This document shows, one piece after another, positions 1-8,623 of a stretch of 64,000 nucleotides of DNA; within the stretch, counting starts at the first letter, position 1; each line of letters begins with the position of its first letter. Below the pieces are notes generated by a model that saw only the letters and a list, made by a program, of their open reading frames with translations, ran no database searches and had not been told where the DNA came from. The stretch lies in assembly GCF_023701745.1 (NCBI RefSeq), contig NZ_JAJOZB010000001.1, positions 6,557,001 to 6,621,000 on the forward strand, written 5' to 3'. The position numbers and the translations under genes were made by a program. This DNA comes from Streptomyces sp. RKAG293 (lineage in GTDB: Bacteria; Actinomycetota; Actinomycetes; Streptomycetales; Streptomycetaceae).

Positions 1-1
1 G

Positions 2-742
2 CCGGGCGGCGAGCCGCTCCAGGGCCTGGACGTGGTGCTGCGGCACAACCCGTTCGGCCCCGGCGACCAGACCCACTGCCTGGCGGGCCTCACCTCGCCG
101 CGCCCCTGGCCGGGACAGGACGCGCCCGCCCTGCGCTCCCGCCTGGCGGAGCTCACCGGCCGTCTCGCGGCCCGAACCGGGCGCCCGGCCGCGGCCGTGG
201 CCACCGAGTGGTTCCTGCGGTATCTGGACGCCGTCGTCCGTCCCGTCCTCTGGCTGGACGGGGAGGCGGGGATCGCCCTGGAGGCCCACCAGCAGAACAC
301 CCTCGTCCTGCTGGACGCGGACGGCTGGCCGTCCGGCGGCCGCTACCGCGACAACCAGGGCTACTACTTCCGTGAGTCCCACCGGGCCGCCCTGGAGCGC
401 AGGCTGCCCGGGATCGGCGCGGACAGCGACACCTTCGTCGCGGACGCCATCGCCGACGAACGCTTCGCCTACTACCTCGGCATCAACAACGTCCTCGGCC
501 TGATCGGCGCGTTCGGCTCCCAGGGGCTGGCCGACGAGCGCCTGCTCCTCGCCGCCTTCCGCCGGTTCCTCGGCCTGGCGGCGGCCACCGGCCGCTCCCG
601 CCTCCCGGAACAGCTGCTCGGGGCCGCGACACTGCGCTGCAAAGCCAATCTGCTGACCCGGCTGCACGGTATGGATGAACTCGTCGGCCCGGTCGACACC
701 CAGTCCGTCTACGTGACGATCCGCAATCCGCTGGCCGCCTGA
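2..742 (+). CDS. NRPS-independent siderophore synthetase (IucA/IucC family), 5' truncated by window edge
   Basis: This is the C-terminal 246 codons of an IucA/IucC-family synthetase; the frame is open to the window edge, so the true start lies upstream and the internal GTG codons are not starts. Visible motifs are EAHQQNTLVLL (the family's HEAHxQN-type nucleotide/substrate motif) and NQGYYFRESHR, followed by the FhuF-like C-terminal region. The family uses ATP to condense a citrate or dicarboxylate carboxyl with an amine or hydroxamate. It is followed 29 nt later by an acetyltransferase and then a second full-length synthetase, all co-directional, so an operon making a second NIS siderophore distinct from the single-synthetase desferrioxamine (desABCD) cluster is inferred. 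Product chemistry cannot be read from this fragment. Confidence 0.88.
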   Translation, partial: PGGEPLQGLDVVLRHNPFGPGDQTHCLAGLTSPRPWPGQDAPALRSRLAELTGRLAARTGRPAAAVATEWFLRYLDAVVRPVLWLDGEAGIALEAHQQNTLVLLDADGWPSGGRYRDNQGYYFRESHRAALERRLPGIGADSDTFVADAIADERFAYYLGINNVLGLIGAFGSQGLADERLLLAAFRRFLGLAAATGRSRLPEQLLGAATLRCKANLLTRLHGMDELVGPVDTQSVYVTIRNPLAA

Positions 743-771
743 GCGGTCCGACCGCAGGAGAGGAGGGAGCC

Positions 772-1464
772 GTGCTGCCGCCCGCCGACTCCAACACCGA
801 GGACACCCTGGACCTGACACTGTCCGACGAGGTCCTCGCCCTCTTCAACGCGCCGGATCCGGCGCGGTCCGCCGGGGCCCAGGGCGCGGACGGCGGTCTG
901 CTCGGCGGGGTCGCGGACTGGGGGCCGACGGCCACCCGGGCGGGCACTTTCCAGCTCGTTCCCGCGACCGTCGAGCGCGATCTGCCGATGATCTCCGGCT
1001 GGATGAACGATCCGGCCGTCGCCGAGTTCTGGGAGCTCTCCGGAGAACCGCGGATCACCGAGCGGCATCTGCGCGGCCAGCTCGACGGCGACGGCCGCAG
1101 CGTCCCCTGCCTCGGCGTCCTGGACGGCGCTCCCATGAGCTACTGGGAGATCTACCGGGCCGATCTCGACTCCGTGGCCCGCTACTACCCCTCCCGCCCC
1201 CATGACACCGGGCTGCATCTGCTGATCGGGGGCGTCGACGACCGGGCCCGCGGCCTGGGTGCCACCCTGCTGCGAGCCGTCGCCGACCTCGTGCTCGACC
1301 GCCGGCCGGCCTGCGCGCGCGTCATCGCGGAACCCGATCTGCGCAACACCCCCTCCGTCGCCGCTTTCCTCGCCGGGGGTTTCCGGTTCTCCGCCGAGGT
1401 GGAGCTGCCCGGCAAACGGGCGGCTCTGATGATCCGCGACCGTGCCGTGAGACACCTCCTCTGA
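772..1464 (+). CDS. GNAT acetyltransferase, siderophore type (IucB/RhbD-like)
   Basis: A 230-residue GNAT protein of the acetyltransferase-8 type that acylates the N-hydroxylated diamine or lysine building block of hydroxamate siderophores. The N-terminal ~60 residues are an Asp/Ala-rich lead; the GNAT core follows (PATVERDLPMISGWMNDP, then the SYWEIY segment typical of IucB-like enzymes, then RGLGATLLRAVADLV, the acetyl-CoA loop). GTG start is chosen because GGAGAGGAGGG lies a few nt upstream. It sits between two IucA/IucC synthetase genes, the arrangement seen in aerobactin/rhizobactin-like loci; the hydroxylase and decarboxylase expected for such a pathway must lie left of the window if present. 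Function is confident at family level, substrate is inferred. Confidence 0.85.
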   Translation: MLPPADSNTEDTLDLTLSDEVLALFNAPDPARSAGAQGADGGLLGGVADWGPTATRAGTFQLVPATVERDLPMISGWMNDPAVAEFWELSGEPRITERHLRGQLDGDGRSVPCLGVLDGAPMSYWEIYRADLDSVARYYPSRPHDTGLHLLIGGVDDRARGLGATLLRAVADLVLDRRPACARVIAEPDLRNTPSVAAFLAGGFRFSAEVELPGKRAALMIRDRAVRHLL

Positions 1465-1565
1465 CCGCCTGGCCGCCTTTCCGCAGCCTGACCTTCCGGG
1501 CCCCTTCGAGACCTCCGCCGACCCCTGTCCGCCGCCGCACTGTCCCCCGCAGAGGAGCACCGACC

Positions 1566-3392
1566 TTGCCCATCCCGCCCCCGCTCCGAGGCACCGGCTG
1601 GCAGCTCGCCGCCCGCCGCATGCTGGCCAAGATGCTCGCCGAGTACGCGTACGAAGCCGTCATCACCCCGGAGCCGGACCCGGATGGCGAAGCCGACCTC
1701 GACGCCGGCTCCGGTTCCCCCTCTGGTTCCAGCTCCGGGACCGGTTCGGGGGCCGGCTGGTCGCCCTACCGGCTGGTGCTGCGCGACGACGTCGTCTATC
1801 GGTTCCGCGCCCGCCGCGGCGCCTACGGCAGCTGGTACGTGGACGCCGGCTCCATCACGCCCACCGGCGACCCGCTGCACTTCCTCGCCCAGGGACACGA
1901 CACCGTGCTGGACCTGCCGGGCGACACCACGGGACATCTGATCCGCGAACTCCTGGCGACCCTGGCGGCCGATGTCCGGCTCGACGCCTCCGCCGTCACC
2001 GCCGCCGAGCTCGCCGCACTCGACTACGCCGACCTCGAAGGCCACCAGACCGGCCACCCCTGGCTCGTCGCCAACAAGGGCCGGCTCGGCTTCTCCGCCG
2101 CCGACTCCGCCTCATGGGCTCCCGAAGCCCGCCGGCACCACCGCCTTCCCTGGATCGCCGTCCACCGCGACCTCGCCCGGTACCGGGGCGTCGCCGCCCT
2201 CGACACCCCCGACCGGCTCTACGCCGAAGAACTCCCCCCGGACGTCCGCGCCGCCTTCGCCCGCACCGTCACCGACCAGGGGCGCGACCCCGCCGATTAC
2301 CTCCTGCTGCCCGTCCACCCCTGGCAGTGGGAGGAGACCATCGCACCCCTTTTCGCCGCTCATCTCGCCGACGGTTCCATCCTGCCCCTCGGCACTGACA
2401 ACGACCTTCGGCTGCCCCAGCAGTCGATCCGGACCTTCCTCAACACCAGCCGCCCGGAACGCCGCACGGTCAAACTGCCGCTGTCCGTCCTCAACACCCT
2501 CGTCTGGCGCGGGCTGCCCACCGAGCGCACCCTCGCCGCCCCCGCGGTCACCGCCTGGGTGCACGGACTGCGGGACGCCGACCCGTTCCTGCGCGACGAG
2601 ACCCGGGTGATCCTGCTCGGCGAGGTCGCCTCGATCACCGTCGAACACCCGCTGTACGACCGGCTCCCGGGGGTGCCCTACCAGTACCGCGAACTCCTCG
2701 GCTGTATCTGGCGCGAGCCGCTCACCGGCCGGCTCGGCCCCGGCGAGCGGGCCCGTACGCTCGCGGCGCTGCTGCACACCGACCCGGAAGGGCGCGCCTT
2801 CACCGCGGAGCTCGTCGAACGCTCCGGGCTGGCGCCGCGCGTCTGGCTGCGGCACCTGTTCGCGGCCCTGCTGCCCCCGCTGCTGCACTTCCTGTACCAG
2901 TACGGGACGGTCTTCTCCCCGCACGGCGAGAACGCCATCGTCGTCTTCGACGAGCACGACATTCCCGTCCGGCTCGCCGTCAAGGACTTCGTCGACGACA
3001 TCAACGTCTCCGCGGAAGCGCTGCCGGAACACGGGCCGATGCCGGCGGACGTCCGCGCCGTGCTGCTCACCGAACCCCCCGCCTTCCTCACCCAGTTCAT
3101 CCACTCCGGGCTCTTCATCGGGGTGTTCCGGTACCTCGCGCCGCTGTGCGAGGACCAGCTGGGCGTCCCGGAGGGCGATTTCTGGGGGCTGGTCCGCGAG
3201 ACGGTCCTGCGGCACCAGGACCGCTTCCCCGAGCTGAAGGAGCGCTTCGCGACCTTCGACCTGCTCACCCCGCGGATCGACCGGCTGTGCCTCAACCGCA
3301 ACCGGCTGTACCTCGACGGCTACCGGGACCGTCCCGACCGCCCGCACGCCGCCGTCCACGGCACCGTCCGCAACCCCCTGAGCGGCCCCTGA
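1566..3392 (+). CDS. NRPS-independent siderophore synthetase, second copy (IucA/IucC family)
   Basis: Full-length 608-residue NIS synthetase, ATP-dependent amide ligase of cytoplasmic siderophore assembly. Seen: GHQTGHPWLVANKGRLGF near residues 159-176 (N-terminal IucA/IucC ATP/substrate segment), HPWQWEE, and the C-terminal FhuF-like region with HGENAIVVFDE and VKDFVDDINVS. TTG start is preferred because AGAGGAGC lies 7-8 nt upstream; an in-frame ATG at 1620 is the alternative. Residues ~38-64 are an Asp then Gly/Ser low-complexity insertion unusual for the family and probably a surface loop. Two synthetases plus an acetyltransferase fit a citrate core condensed in two steps (aerobactin/schizokinen logic); that product assignment is inference. 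From memory S. coelicolor has a comparable uncharacterised siderophore locus just left of lexA. Confidence 0.9.
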   Translation: MPIPPPLRGTGWQLAARRMLAKMLAEYAYEAVITPEPDPDGEADLDAGSGSPSGSSSGTGSGAGWSPYRLVLRDDVVYRFRARRGAYGSWYVDAGSITPTGDPLHFLAQGHDTVLDLPGDTTGHLIRELLATLAADVRLDASAVTAAELAALDYADLEGHQTGHPWLVANKGRLGFSAADSASWAPEARRHHRLPWIAVHRDLARYRGVAALDTPDRLYAEELPPDVRAAFARTVTDQGRDPADYLLLPVHPWQWEETIAPLFAAHLADGSILPLGTDNDLRLPQQSIRTFLNTSRPERRTVKLPLSVLNTLVWRGLPTERTLAAPAVTAWVHGLRDADPFLRDETRVILLGEVASITVEHPLYDRLPGVPYQYRELLGCIWREPLTGRLGPGERARTLAALLHTDPEGRAFTAELVERSGLAPRVWLRHLFAALLPPLLHFLYQYGTVFSPHGENAIVVFDEHDIPVRLAVKDFVDDINVSAEALPEHGPMPADVRAVLLTEPPAFLTQFIHSGLFIGVFRYLAPLCEDQLGVPEGDFWGLVRETVLRHQDRFPELKERFATFDLLTPRIDRLCLNRNRLYLDGYRDRPDRPHAAVHGTVRNPLSGP

Positions 3393-3455
3393 CCCGGCTG
3401 CGTCCGGGTGGCGATACCGTGACGGGAGACCACGGGAGACAGAGGCGGGGGCGCA

Positions 3456-3953
3456 ATGCGCGAGGGCGGCGAGGGCCGTGCCGGCGAGGACCACGGCACC
3501 AGGGGGCCGTGCCCGGAGTGCGGCCTCGCCGGCGCGGCCGCGGGCCAACTCGTCTGCCGGGGCTGCTACGTACCGTTCGCGCTGATGACGGCGCCCGCGA
3601 AGGCCGCCCCGCTGAAGCTGCCGGGCATCACCCGCCGCGACGCGCCCGGCCGTGCGCTGCGGCTCGTCTTCCCCGACGGTGCGGCGGTCGTCGAGCCGGG
3701 CGGCCGGATCCGGCTCGGCCGGGATCCGCAGCAGTGCCCGGACGTGCGCTTCCTGGTCGGCCGCGACAACCTGTCCCGGGTGCACGCCAGTGTCGGCGTC
3801 GACCCCGACGGCTCCGCCTGGATCACCGACGAGGGCTCGACCAACGGCACCTTCGTGCGCGGCACCCGGATCACCGCCGGAGAGCGGGTGGCACTGCGCC
3901 CGGGCGACGCGCTGCGGCTCGCCGCCGATGTCACCGCCCGCGTGGAGTCCTGA
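3456..3953 (+). CDS. Zinc-ribbon plus FHA-domain protein
   Basis: 165-residue cytosolic protein. Residues 19-37 hold CPEC and CRGC pairs (C19, C22, C34, C37), a rubredoxin-like zinc ribbon. Residues ~60-160 are a forkhead-associated domain with the phosphothreonine-binding signature: GRIRLGRDP, NLSRVHASV and EGSTNGTFV. FHA domains dock phosphothreonine peptides, usually made by Hanks-type kinases. The gene converges on, and overlaps by 23 bp at the 3' end, a Ser/Thr kinase gene on the other strand, so it is a natural candidate partner or substrate reader of that kinase (inference from proximity). The ATG is preceded by a G-rich stretch with only a weak Shine-Dalgarno. No membrane segment. Confidence 0.8.
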   Translation: MREGGEGRAGEDHGTRGPCPECGLAGAAAGQLVCRGCYVPFALMTAPAKAAPLKLPGITRRDAPGRALRLVFPDGAAVVEPGGRIRLGRDPQQCPDVRFLVGRDNLSRVHASVGVDPDGSAWITDEGSTNGTFVRGTRITAGERVALRPGDALRLAADVTARVES

Positions 3954-5169
3954 CCGCCGCGTAGGACGTCACACAGCGCGCCAGCGGATGGTCGGGGCCC
4001 AGCGCCGCCTCAGTGCGCGCCGACAGATCCGTCAGCCGGCGGACGACCGTCGCCGCGCCGTTCAGCCCCTCCAGGACCCGTGCCCGGCCGAACAGCGCGG
4101 CGAACGCGGCCGGCTCGCCCTCCCCGCCCGACCTGCTCAGCTGCTGGTACAGATTCCAGTAGCAGCGGTCGGCGTCGCCGAAGCGGCCGGCCGCGAGCAG
4201 CCGCTCGGCCTCCTCGAGCCGCGACCAGGCGGGGTCCTGCGGTCCGCGGTCCAGCACGGTCGGCGTCCTGGGCAGCTCCGGCCTCGGCGCCGGCAGGGGC
4301 GCGGGCGCGGGCCGGACCGCCGCGCGCAGCCGCTCCGCGGTCTCCGCGGCGCCGGCCGGCCGGTCCGCCGGGTTCTTGGCGAGCAGCGCGTGCACCACCT
4401 CGGCGAGCGCGGCGGGAACCCCGGGCCGCCGGGCGGTCAGCTGCTCCGGCGCCTCGTGCACATGCTGGTACGCGTAGCCGACGGTGTTCCCCGCCTCGAA
4501 CGGCGGGGACGCCGCCAGCAGCGCGTAGAGGACACACCCCAGCGAGTACAGGTCGGAGCGGCCGGTCACCTCCTGCCCCAGCGCCTGCTCGGGGGAGAAG
4601 TACGGCGGCGACCCCAGGATGGACATCGGCTCGGTGTACCGGGTGACGTTCGCGTCCCGCTCCGTCACCAGCCCGAAATCGCAGATCTTGATGACGCCCC
4701 TGGGCAGCAGCATCAGGTTCTCCGGCTTGATGTCCCGGTGGACCAGCCCCTTGCCGTGCGCGTGCTCCAGCCCCGCGCAGATCTGGACGCCGTAGGCCAC
4801 GACATCGGCGACCGGCAGGGCGCCCCGCTCCAGCAGGACCTGCCGCAGGTCCTTGCCGCGCAGCAGTTCCATCACGATGAACGGTGACCCGGAGTGCTCG
4901 CCCGCGTCATGGACGGCGGCCACGTTCGGGTGGCTCAGCCGGGCCGCGGCCGAGGCCTCCCGGCGGAACCGGCCCTGCCGCGCCGACCGCTCGCCGTCCG
5001 CCCACTCGGGGCGCAGCGTCAGTACCTTGACCGCCACCTGCCGGCCCAGCGCCTGGTCGCACGCCGAGTACACCTGCCCGAAGCCGCCGCCACCCAGCGC
5101 GACCTCCAGCCGGTACCGGCCGTTGAGAACCGTTCCGACGCCGATTTCCCCGGCCAACTCGAACGACAT
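3931..5169 (-). CDS. Soluble Hanks-type serine/threonine protein kinase
   Basis: 412 residues. Kinase domain ~residues 15-270: Gly loop ALGGGGFGQVY, VAVKVL lysine, HRDIKPEN catalytic loop, ICDFG metal motif, and SPPYFSPEQ in place of the usual APE-type segment. After a Pro/Ala linker (PAPAPLPAPRPELP) comes a C-terminal ~110-residue helical, tetratricopeptide-like region. There is no transmembrane helix or PASTA repeat, so it is not a PknB-type wall sensor but a cytoplasmic kinase. The 3' end overlaps the zinc-ribbon/FHA gene on the opposite strand. The start ATG has no Shine-Dalgarno; a TAACTT -10 hexamer ends 7 nt upstream, suggesting a leaderless mRNA. The divergent spacer to dinG also holds a perfect 20-bp palindrome. 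Confidence 0.93.
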   Translation of the reverse strand: MSFELAGEIGVGTVLNGRYRLEVALGGGGFGQVYSACDQALGRQVAVKVLTLRPEWADGERSARQGRFRREASAAARLSHPNVAAVHDAGEHSGSPFIVMELLRGKDLRQVLLERGALPVADVVAYGVQICAGLEHAHGKGLVHRDIKPENLMLLPRGVIKICDFGLVTERDANVTRYTEPMSILGSPPYFSPEQALGQEVTGRSDLYSLGCVLYALLAASPPFEAGNTVGYAYQHVHEAPEQLTARRPGVPAALAEVVHALLAKNPADRPAGAAETAERLRAAVRPAPAPLPAPRPELPRTPTVLDRGPQDPAWSRLEEAERLLAAGRFGDADRCYWNLYQQLSRSGGEGEPAAFAALFGRARVLEGLNGAATVVRRLTDLSARTEAALGPDHPLARCVTSYAAVRTPRGR

Positions 5170-5176
5170 GGGCCAG

Positions 5177-5182
5177 AAGTTA
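5177..5182 (-). promoter_or_regulatory. Candidate leaderless promoter -10 of the kinase gene
   Basis: On the minus strand TAACTT (TANNNT) ends 7 nt before the kinase ATG at 5169, and no ribosome-binding site lies between. No convincing -35 hexamer is visible. Confidence 0.45.
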
Positions 5183-5202
5183 GCACCGGAGGCCGCATTC
5201 CG

Positions 5203-5222
5203 TGCGGTGAACGATCACCGCA
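5203..5222. promoter_or_regulatory. Perfect 8-4-8 palindrome in the kinase/dinG divergent promoter
   Basis: TGCGGTGA, four bases ACGA, then TCACCGCA: a perfect dyad located 34-53 bp upstream of the kinase start and 51-70 bp upstream of dinG. It does not resemble the GAAC-type SOS box. An operator for an unidentified dimeric regulator acting on one or both genes is inferred. Confidence 0.55.
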
Positions 5223-5272
5223 TCCCGGGTCGGGACCGCGTTGTCAGTGCGCCCCCTTAGGCTGGTTTCCCT

Positions 5273-7366
5273 ATGACGAAGCCCGCCCTCACCGAACTCC
5301 TCCACGCAGCCGTCACCGCGGTCGGCGGCGTGGAGCGCCCCGGCCAGGTCACGATGGCCCAGGCCGTCGAGACCGCCGTGGACGACAGCGCCCATCTGCT
5401 CGTCCAGGCCGGCACCGGCACCGGAAAGTCCCTCGGCTATCTGGTGCCCGCCCTCGCCCACGGCGAGCGGGTGGTGGTCGCGACCGCCACCCTCGCCCTG
5501 CAGCGGCAGCTGGTCGAGCGCGACCTGCCGCGTACCGTCCAGGCGCTGAAGCCGCTGCTGCGCCGCGAGCCGCAGTTCGCCATGCTCAAGGGCCGGTCGA
5601 ACTATCTCTGTCTGCACCGCCTGCACGAAGGGGTGCCGCAGGAAGAGGAGGACGGTCTCTTCGACGTCTTCGAAGCCGCGGCGCCCACCAGCAAGCTCGG
5701 CAAGGACCTGCTCCGGCTGCGCGACTGGGCGGACGAGACCGAGACCGGCGACCGGGACGGCCTCACCCCGGGCGTCTCCGACAAGGCCTGGTCGCAGATC
5801 TCCGTCACCTCGCGCGAATGCCTCGGCGCCACGAAGTGCGCCTATGGCGCGGAGTGCTTCGCCGAGGCGGCCCGCGAGCGCGCCAAGCTCGCGGACGTGG
5901 TGGTCACCAACCACGCCCTGCTGGCCATCGACGCCATCGAGGGCGCGCCGGTGCTGCCCAGCCACGAGGTCCTGATCGTGGACGAGGCCCATGAGCTGGT
6001 CTCCCGCGTCACGGGCGTCGCGACCGGCGAGATCAGCCCCGGCAGCGTCAACCGTGCCGTCCGGCGGGCCGCCAAGCTCGTCAACGAGAAGGCCGCCGAC
6101 GCGCTGCTGAGCGCTTCCGAGGGCTTCGAGCGGCTGATGGAACTGGCACTGCCCGGCCGGCTGGAGGAGATCCCGGAGGATCTCGGCTACGCGCTGGCGG
6201 CGCTGCGCGACGCCTGCCGTCAGGTGATCACCGCGATCGGCGAGACCCGCGACAAGGCGGTCCAGGACGAGAACGCGGTGCGCAAGCAGGCGCTCGCCTC
6301 GGTCGAGCACGTGCACGAGGTCGCCGAGCGCATCGTGCAGGGCTCCGAGTACGACGTGGTCTGGTGCGAGAGCCACGACCGGTTCGGCGCCTCGCTGCGC
6401 GTCGCTCCGCTCAGCGTCTCCGGGCTGCTGCGCGAGAAGCTCTTCACGGAACGTTCCGTGGTGCTCACCTCCGCCACCCTCAAGCTCGGCGGCGACTTCA
6501 ACGGGGTCGCCGCCTCGCTCGGCCTGGCCCCTGAGGGCGTCGAGGGCGAGGACGTGCCGCCGTGGAAGGGCATCGATGTCGGCTCGCCGTTCGACTACCC
6601 CAAGCAGGGGATCCTCTACGTCGCCAAGCACCTCGCCCAGCCGGGCCGGGACAGCCGCCGCGAGGACATGCTCGATGAACTCGCCGAGCTGATCCAGGCC
6701 GCGGGGGGTCGCACGCTGGGGCTGTTCTCCTCGATGCGGGGTGCCCAGGCGGCGGCCGAGGACCTGCGGGGCCGGCTCGACAACCCCATCCTGCTGCAGG
6801 GCGAGGAGACGCTCGGGGAGCTGATCCGCACCTTCTCCGAGGACGCGGCCACCTGTCTGTTCGGCACGCTCTCGCTCTGGCAGGGCGTGGACGTGCCGGG
6901 GGTGAACTGCCAGCTGGTGGTGATGGACCGGATCCCGTTCCCGCGCCCGGACGATCCGCTGATGAGCGCGCGGCAGAAGGCCGTCGAGGAGCGCGGTGGG
7001 AACGGCTTCATGTCGGTGGCCGCCACGCACGCGGCGCTGCTGATGGCGCAGGGCGCCGGCCGGCTGATCCGGGCCTCGGGCGACCGGGGCGTCGTCGCCG
7101 TCCTGGACCCGCGGCTCGCGACCGCGCGGTACGGCAGTTTCCTGCGGGCCGGTATGCCGGACCTCTGGTACACCACCGACCGCAACCAGGTGCGCCGCTC
7201 GCTGGCGGCCATCGACGCGACGGCGAACGCCATCGCCGAGACCGAGGAAGCCGTCGCCGAGGAAGCCGCGGTGGTGGCTGAGGAGATGGTGACCGAGGAG
7301 GCGGTGACTGAGGAGGCGGCCGAGGCGGCGGCGGTCGAGGCGGCGGAAGTACCCGCCACCGGTTGA
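5273..7366 (+). CDS. dinG: DinG/XPD-family ATP-dependent DNA helicase
   Basis: 697-residue superfamily 2 helicase with 5'-3' polarity in this family, resolving R-loops, G-quadruplexes and replication-transcription conflicts. Walker A QAGTGTGKS at residues 45-53, DEAH box in LIVDEAHELV, and four cysteines at 113, 183, 189 and 195 placed as in the XPD/DinG iron-sulfur cluster. Helicase C-terminal motifs include LTSATLKLGG and a final arginine segment QGAGRLIRASGDRG. The last ~55 residues are an Ala/Glu/Val-repeat acidic tail of unknown role. It is convergent with lexA, separated by a strong bidirectional terminator. I find no clear SOS box upstream, unlike E. coli dinG; the 20-bp palindrome upstream is a different motif. 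Confidence 0.93.
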   Translation: MTKPALTELLHAAVTAVGGVERPGQVTMAQAVETAVDDSAHLLVQAGTGTGKSLGYLVPALAHGERVVVATATLALQRQLVERDLPRTVQALKPLLRREPQFAMLKGRSNYLCLHRLHEGVPQEEEDGLFDVFEAAAPTSKLGKDLLRLRDWADETETGDRDGLTPGVSDKAWSQISVTSRECLGATKCAYGAECFAEAARERAKLADVVVTNHALLAIDAIEGAPVLPSHEVLIVDEAHELVSRVTGVATGEISPGSVNRAVRRAAKLVNEKAADALLSASEGFERLMELALPGRLEEIPEDLGYALAALRDACRQVITAIGETRDKAVQDENAVRKQALASVEHVHEVAERIVQGSEYDVVWCESHDRFGASLRVAPLSVSGLLREKLFTERSVVLTSATLKLGGDFNGVAASLGLAPEGVEGEDVPPWKGIDVGSPFDYPKQGILYVAKHLAQPGRDSRREDMLDELAELIQAAGGRTLGLFSSMRGAQAAAEDLRGRLDNPILLQGEETLGELIRTFSEDAATCLFGTLSLWQGVDVPGVNCQLVVMDRIPFPRPDDPLMSARQKAVEERGGNGFMSVAATHAALLMAQGAGRLIRASGDRGVVAVLDPRLATARYGSFLRAGMPDLWYTTDRNQVRRSLAAIDATANAIAETEEAVAEEAAVVAEEMVTEEAVTEEAAEAAAVEAAEVPATG

Positions 7367-7387
7367 GCCCTGGGCACGGACATGGCA

Positions 7388-7421
7388 GGGCCCCGGAACC
7401 GGCGCAGAGGTTCCGGGGCCC
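7388..7421. terminator. Bidirectional terminator between dinG and lexA
   Basis: Perfect 13-bp stem, GGGCCCCGGAACC with its complement, around an 8-nt loop GGCGCAGA, lying between the convergent stops of dinG and lexA. There is no T-run, as is usual for Streptomyces hairpin terminators. Confidence 0.8.
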
Positions 7422-7437
7422 GGTCGGGAGGGGTCGT

Positions 7438-8208
7438 TCAGACCCGGCGCAGTACCGCCACCACCTTGCCGAGGATCGTCGCCTCGTCACCGGGGATGGG
7501 CTGGTAAGCGGCATTGTGCGGGAGCAGCCAGACATGGCCGTCCTCGCGCTTGAAGCGCTTGACGGTCGCCTCGCCGTCGAGCATGGCGGCGACGATGTCG
7601 CCGTTCTCGGCGACGGGCTGACGGCGGACGGTGACCCAGTCCCCGTCGACGATGGCGGCCTCGATCATCGAGTCGCCGACCACCTTGAGGACGAACAGCT
7701 CGCCGTCACCCACCAGCTGGCGGGGAAGCGGGAAGACGTCCTCGACCGATTCCTCGGCGAGGATCGGACCGCCGGCGGCGATCCGGCCGACGAGCGGCAC
7801 GTACGACGCGGACGGCTTGCCGGTGGTGTCGGTCGGCTGCGAGTGCGTGGCGTCGGAGCCGCGGACCTCGTAGGCGCGCGGGCGGTGCGGGTCGCGGCGC
7901 AGGAATCCCTTGCGCTCCAGTGCCATCAGCTGATGGGCGACCGAGGAGGTGCTGGACAGCCCGACGGCCTGGCCGATCTCCCGCATGGACGGCGGGTAGC
8001 CACGGCGCTGGACCGAATCGCGGATCACTTCGATGACCCGGCGCTGGCGGTCGGTGAGGCCGGAGCTGTCCGCGCGGATCCCGGGCGGCCGGCCGGGGAG
8101 CGAGCGGGTGGGCTTGGGCGTTTCGTCGTTCATCGCATCCATCGGGCTGAGCCGATCCTGGGAGCGGTCCTGGGCGGTCAATGCTGCGGTGTCTGCGGTG
8201 GTGGTCAC
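7438..8208 (-). CDS. lexA: LexA, SOS repressor and self-cleaving S24 peptidase
   Basis: 256-residue LexA from the GTG at 8208, chosen because GAGAGGGG sits 6 nt upstream; an in-frame ATG at 8277 has no ribosome site and adds 23 unlikely residues. N-terminal winged helix-turn-helix ([16 protein letters not shown], then [18 protein letters not shown]); cleavage site Ala-Gly in [10 protein letters not shown]; catalytic serine in [11 protein letters not shown] and lysine in [10 protein letters not shown]. It represses SOS genes and is inactivated by RecA-stimulated autocleavage. The N-terminal ~45 residues before the winged helix are longer than in E. coli LexA, a usual Streptomyces trait. A sequence matching the actinobacterial SOS box lies ~160 bp upstream (8366-8381), consistent with autoregulation. 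Confidence 0.96.
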   Translation of the reverse strand: MTTTADTAALTAQDRSQDRLSPMDAMNDETPKPTRSLPGRPPGIRADSSGLTDRQRRVIEVIRDSVQRRGYPPSMREIGQAVGLSSTSSVAHQLMALERKGFLRRDPHRPRAYEVRGSDATHSQPTDTTGKPSASYVPLVGRIAAGGPILAEESVEDVFPLPRQLVGDGELFVLKVVGDSMIEAAIVDGDWVTVRRQPVAENGDIVAAMLDGEATVKRFKREDGHVWLLPHNAAYQPIPGDEATILGKVVAVLRRV

Positions 8209-8365
8209 GGCGGCCCCTCTCGAGATGTTCTCCCTGTGACAGACGCTTCGCAGACTGCCCGGCGGCAAGGTCTCCACGTCCTACGACCGCACCAAGTGCG
8301 CGCGGTCGGCCCGCTCAGCTGTCGCGGACAGTTAGTACAACGGTAGTGGGTTTCGAAAGGTTGCG

Positions 8366-8381
8366 CCAAACACACGTTCGA
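8366..8381 (-). promoter_or_regulatory. SOS box (LexA operator) of lexA
   Basis: Read toward lexA: TCGAACGTGTGTTTGG, close to the mycobacterial/actinobacterial SOS box TCGAACRNRTGTTCGA (left half exact, right half 4 of 6). Position ~160 bp before the lexA start codon fits a long-leader promoter with autorepression. Confidence 0.75.
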
Positions 8382-8588
8382 GTGAAATTTTGTAAATCAC
8401 CTGACGTGATCAAGGTATCGGGTGTATTGGCCGAACGGTCATTCGATTCCCTGCGGGGGCCGGGATCGCCGGCGGGCCGCGCCCCCAGTGTCGCACCGTC
8501 GTCCGCCCGCCACGCCGAGGCGCGGCGTCGCGTAAGCTCCGACGCGCCGCGCCGCGGCGACACGCGGAATGTCGGGCTTGGGGCTCTG

Positions 8589-8604
8589 GCACCAGATCTA
8601 GTGG
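8589..8604 (+). promoter_or_regulatory. Candidate NrdR box 1 upstream of nrdRJ
   Basis: The 16-mer centred at 8596/8597 contains CACCAGATCTAGTG and matches my recollection of the NrdR consensus (acaCwAtATaTwGtgt) at 11 of 16 positions, with dyad symmetry. NrdR autoregulation of nrdRJ through paired boxes is known in Streptomyces. Confidence 0.6.
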
Positions 8605-8623
8605 TTAAGTATGTGCCAGCCAC

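Noticed and set aside
3652-4887. 411-codon plus-strand frame opposite the kinase
   Set aside because: Antisense to the kinase domain; Arg/Pro/Gly-rich shadow composition.
8209-8277. Longer LexA start at ATG 8277
   Set aside because: No ribosome site; GTG 8208 has a good one and fits the family.
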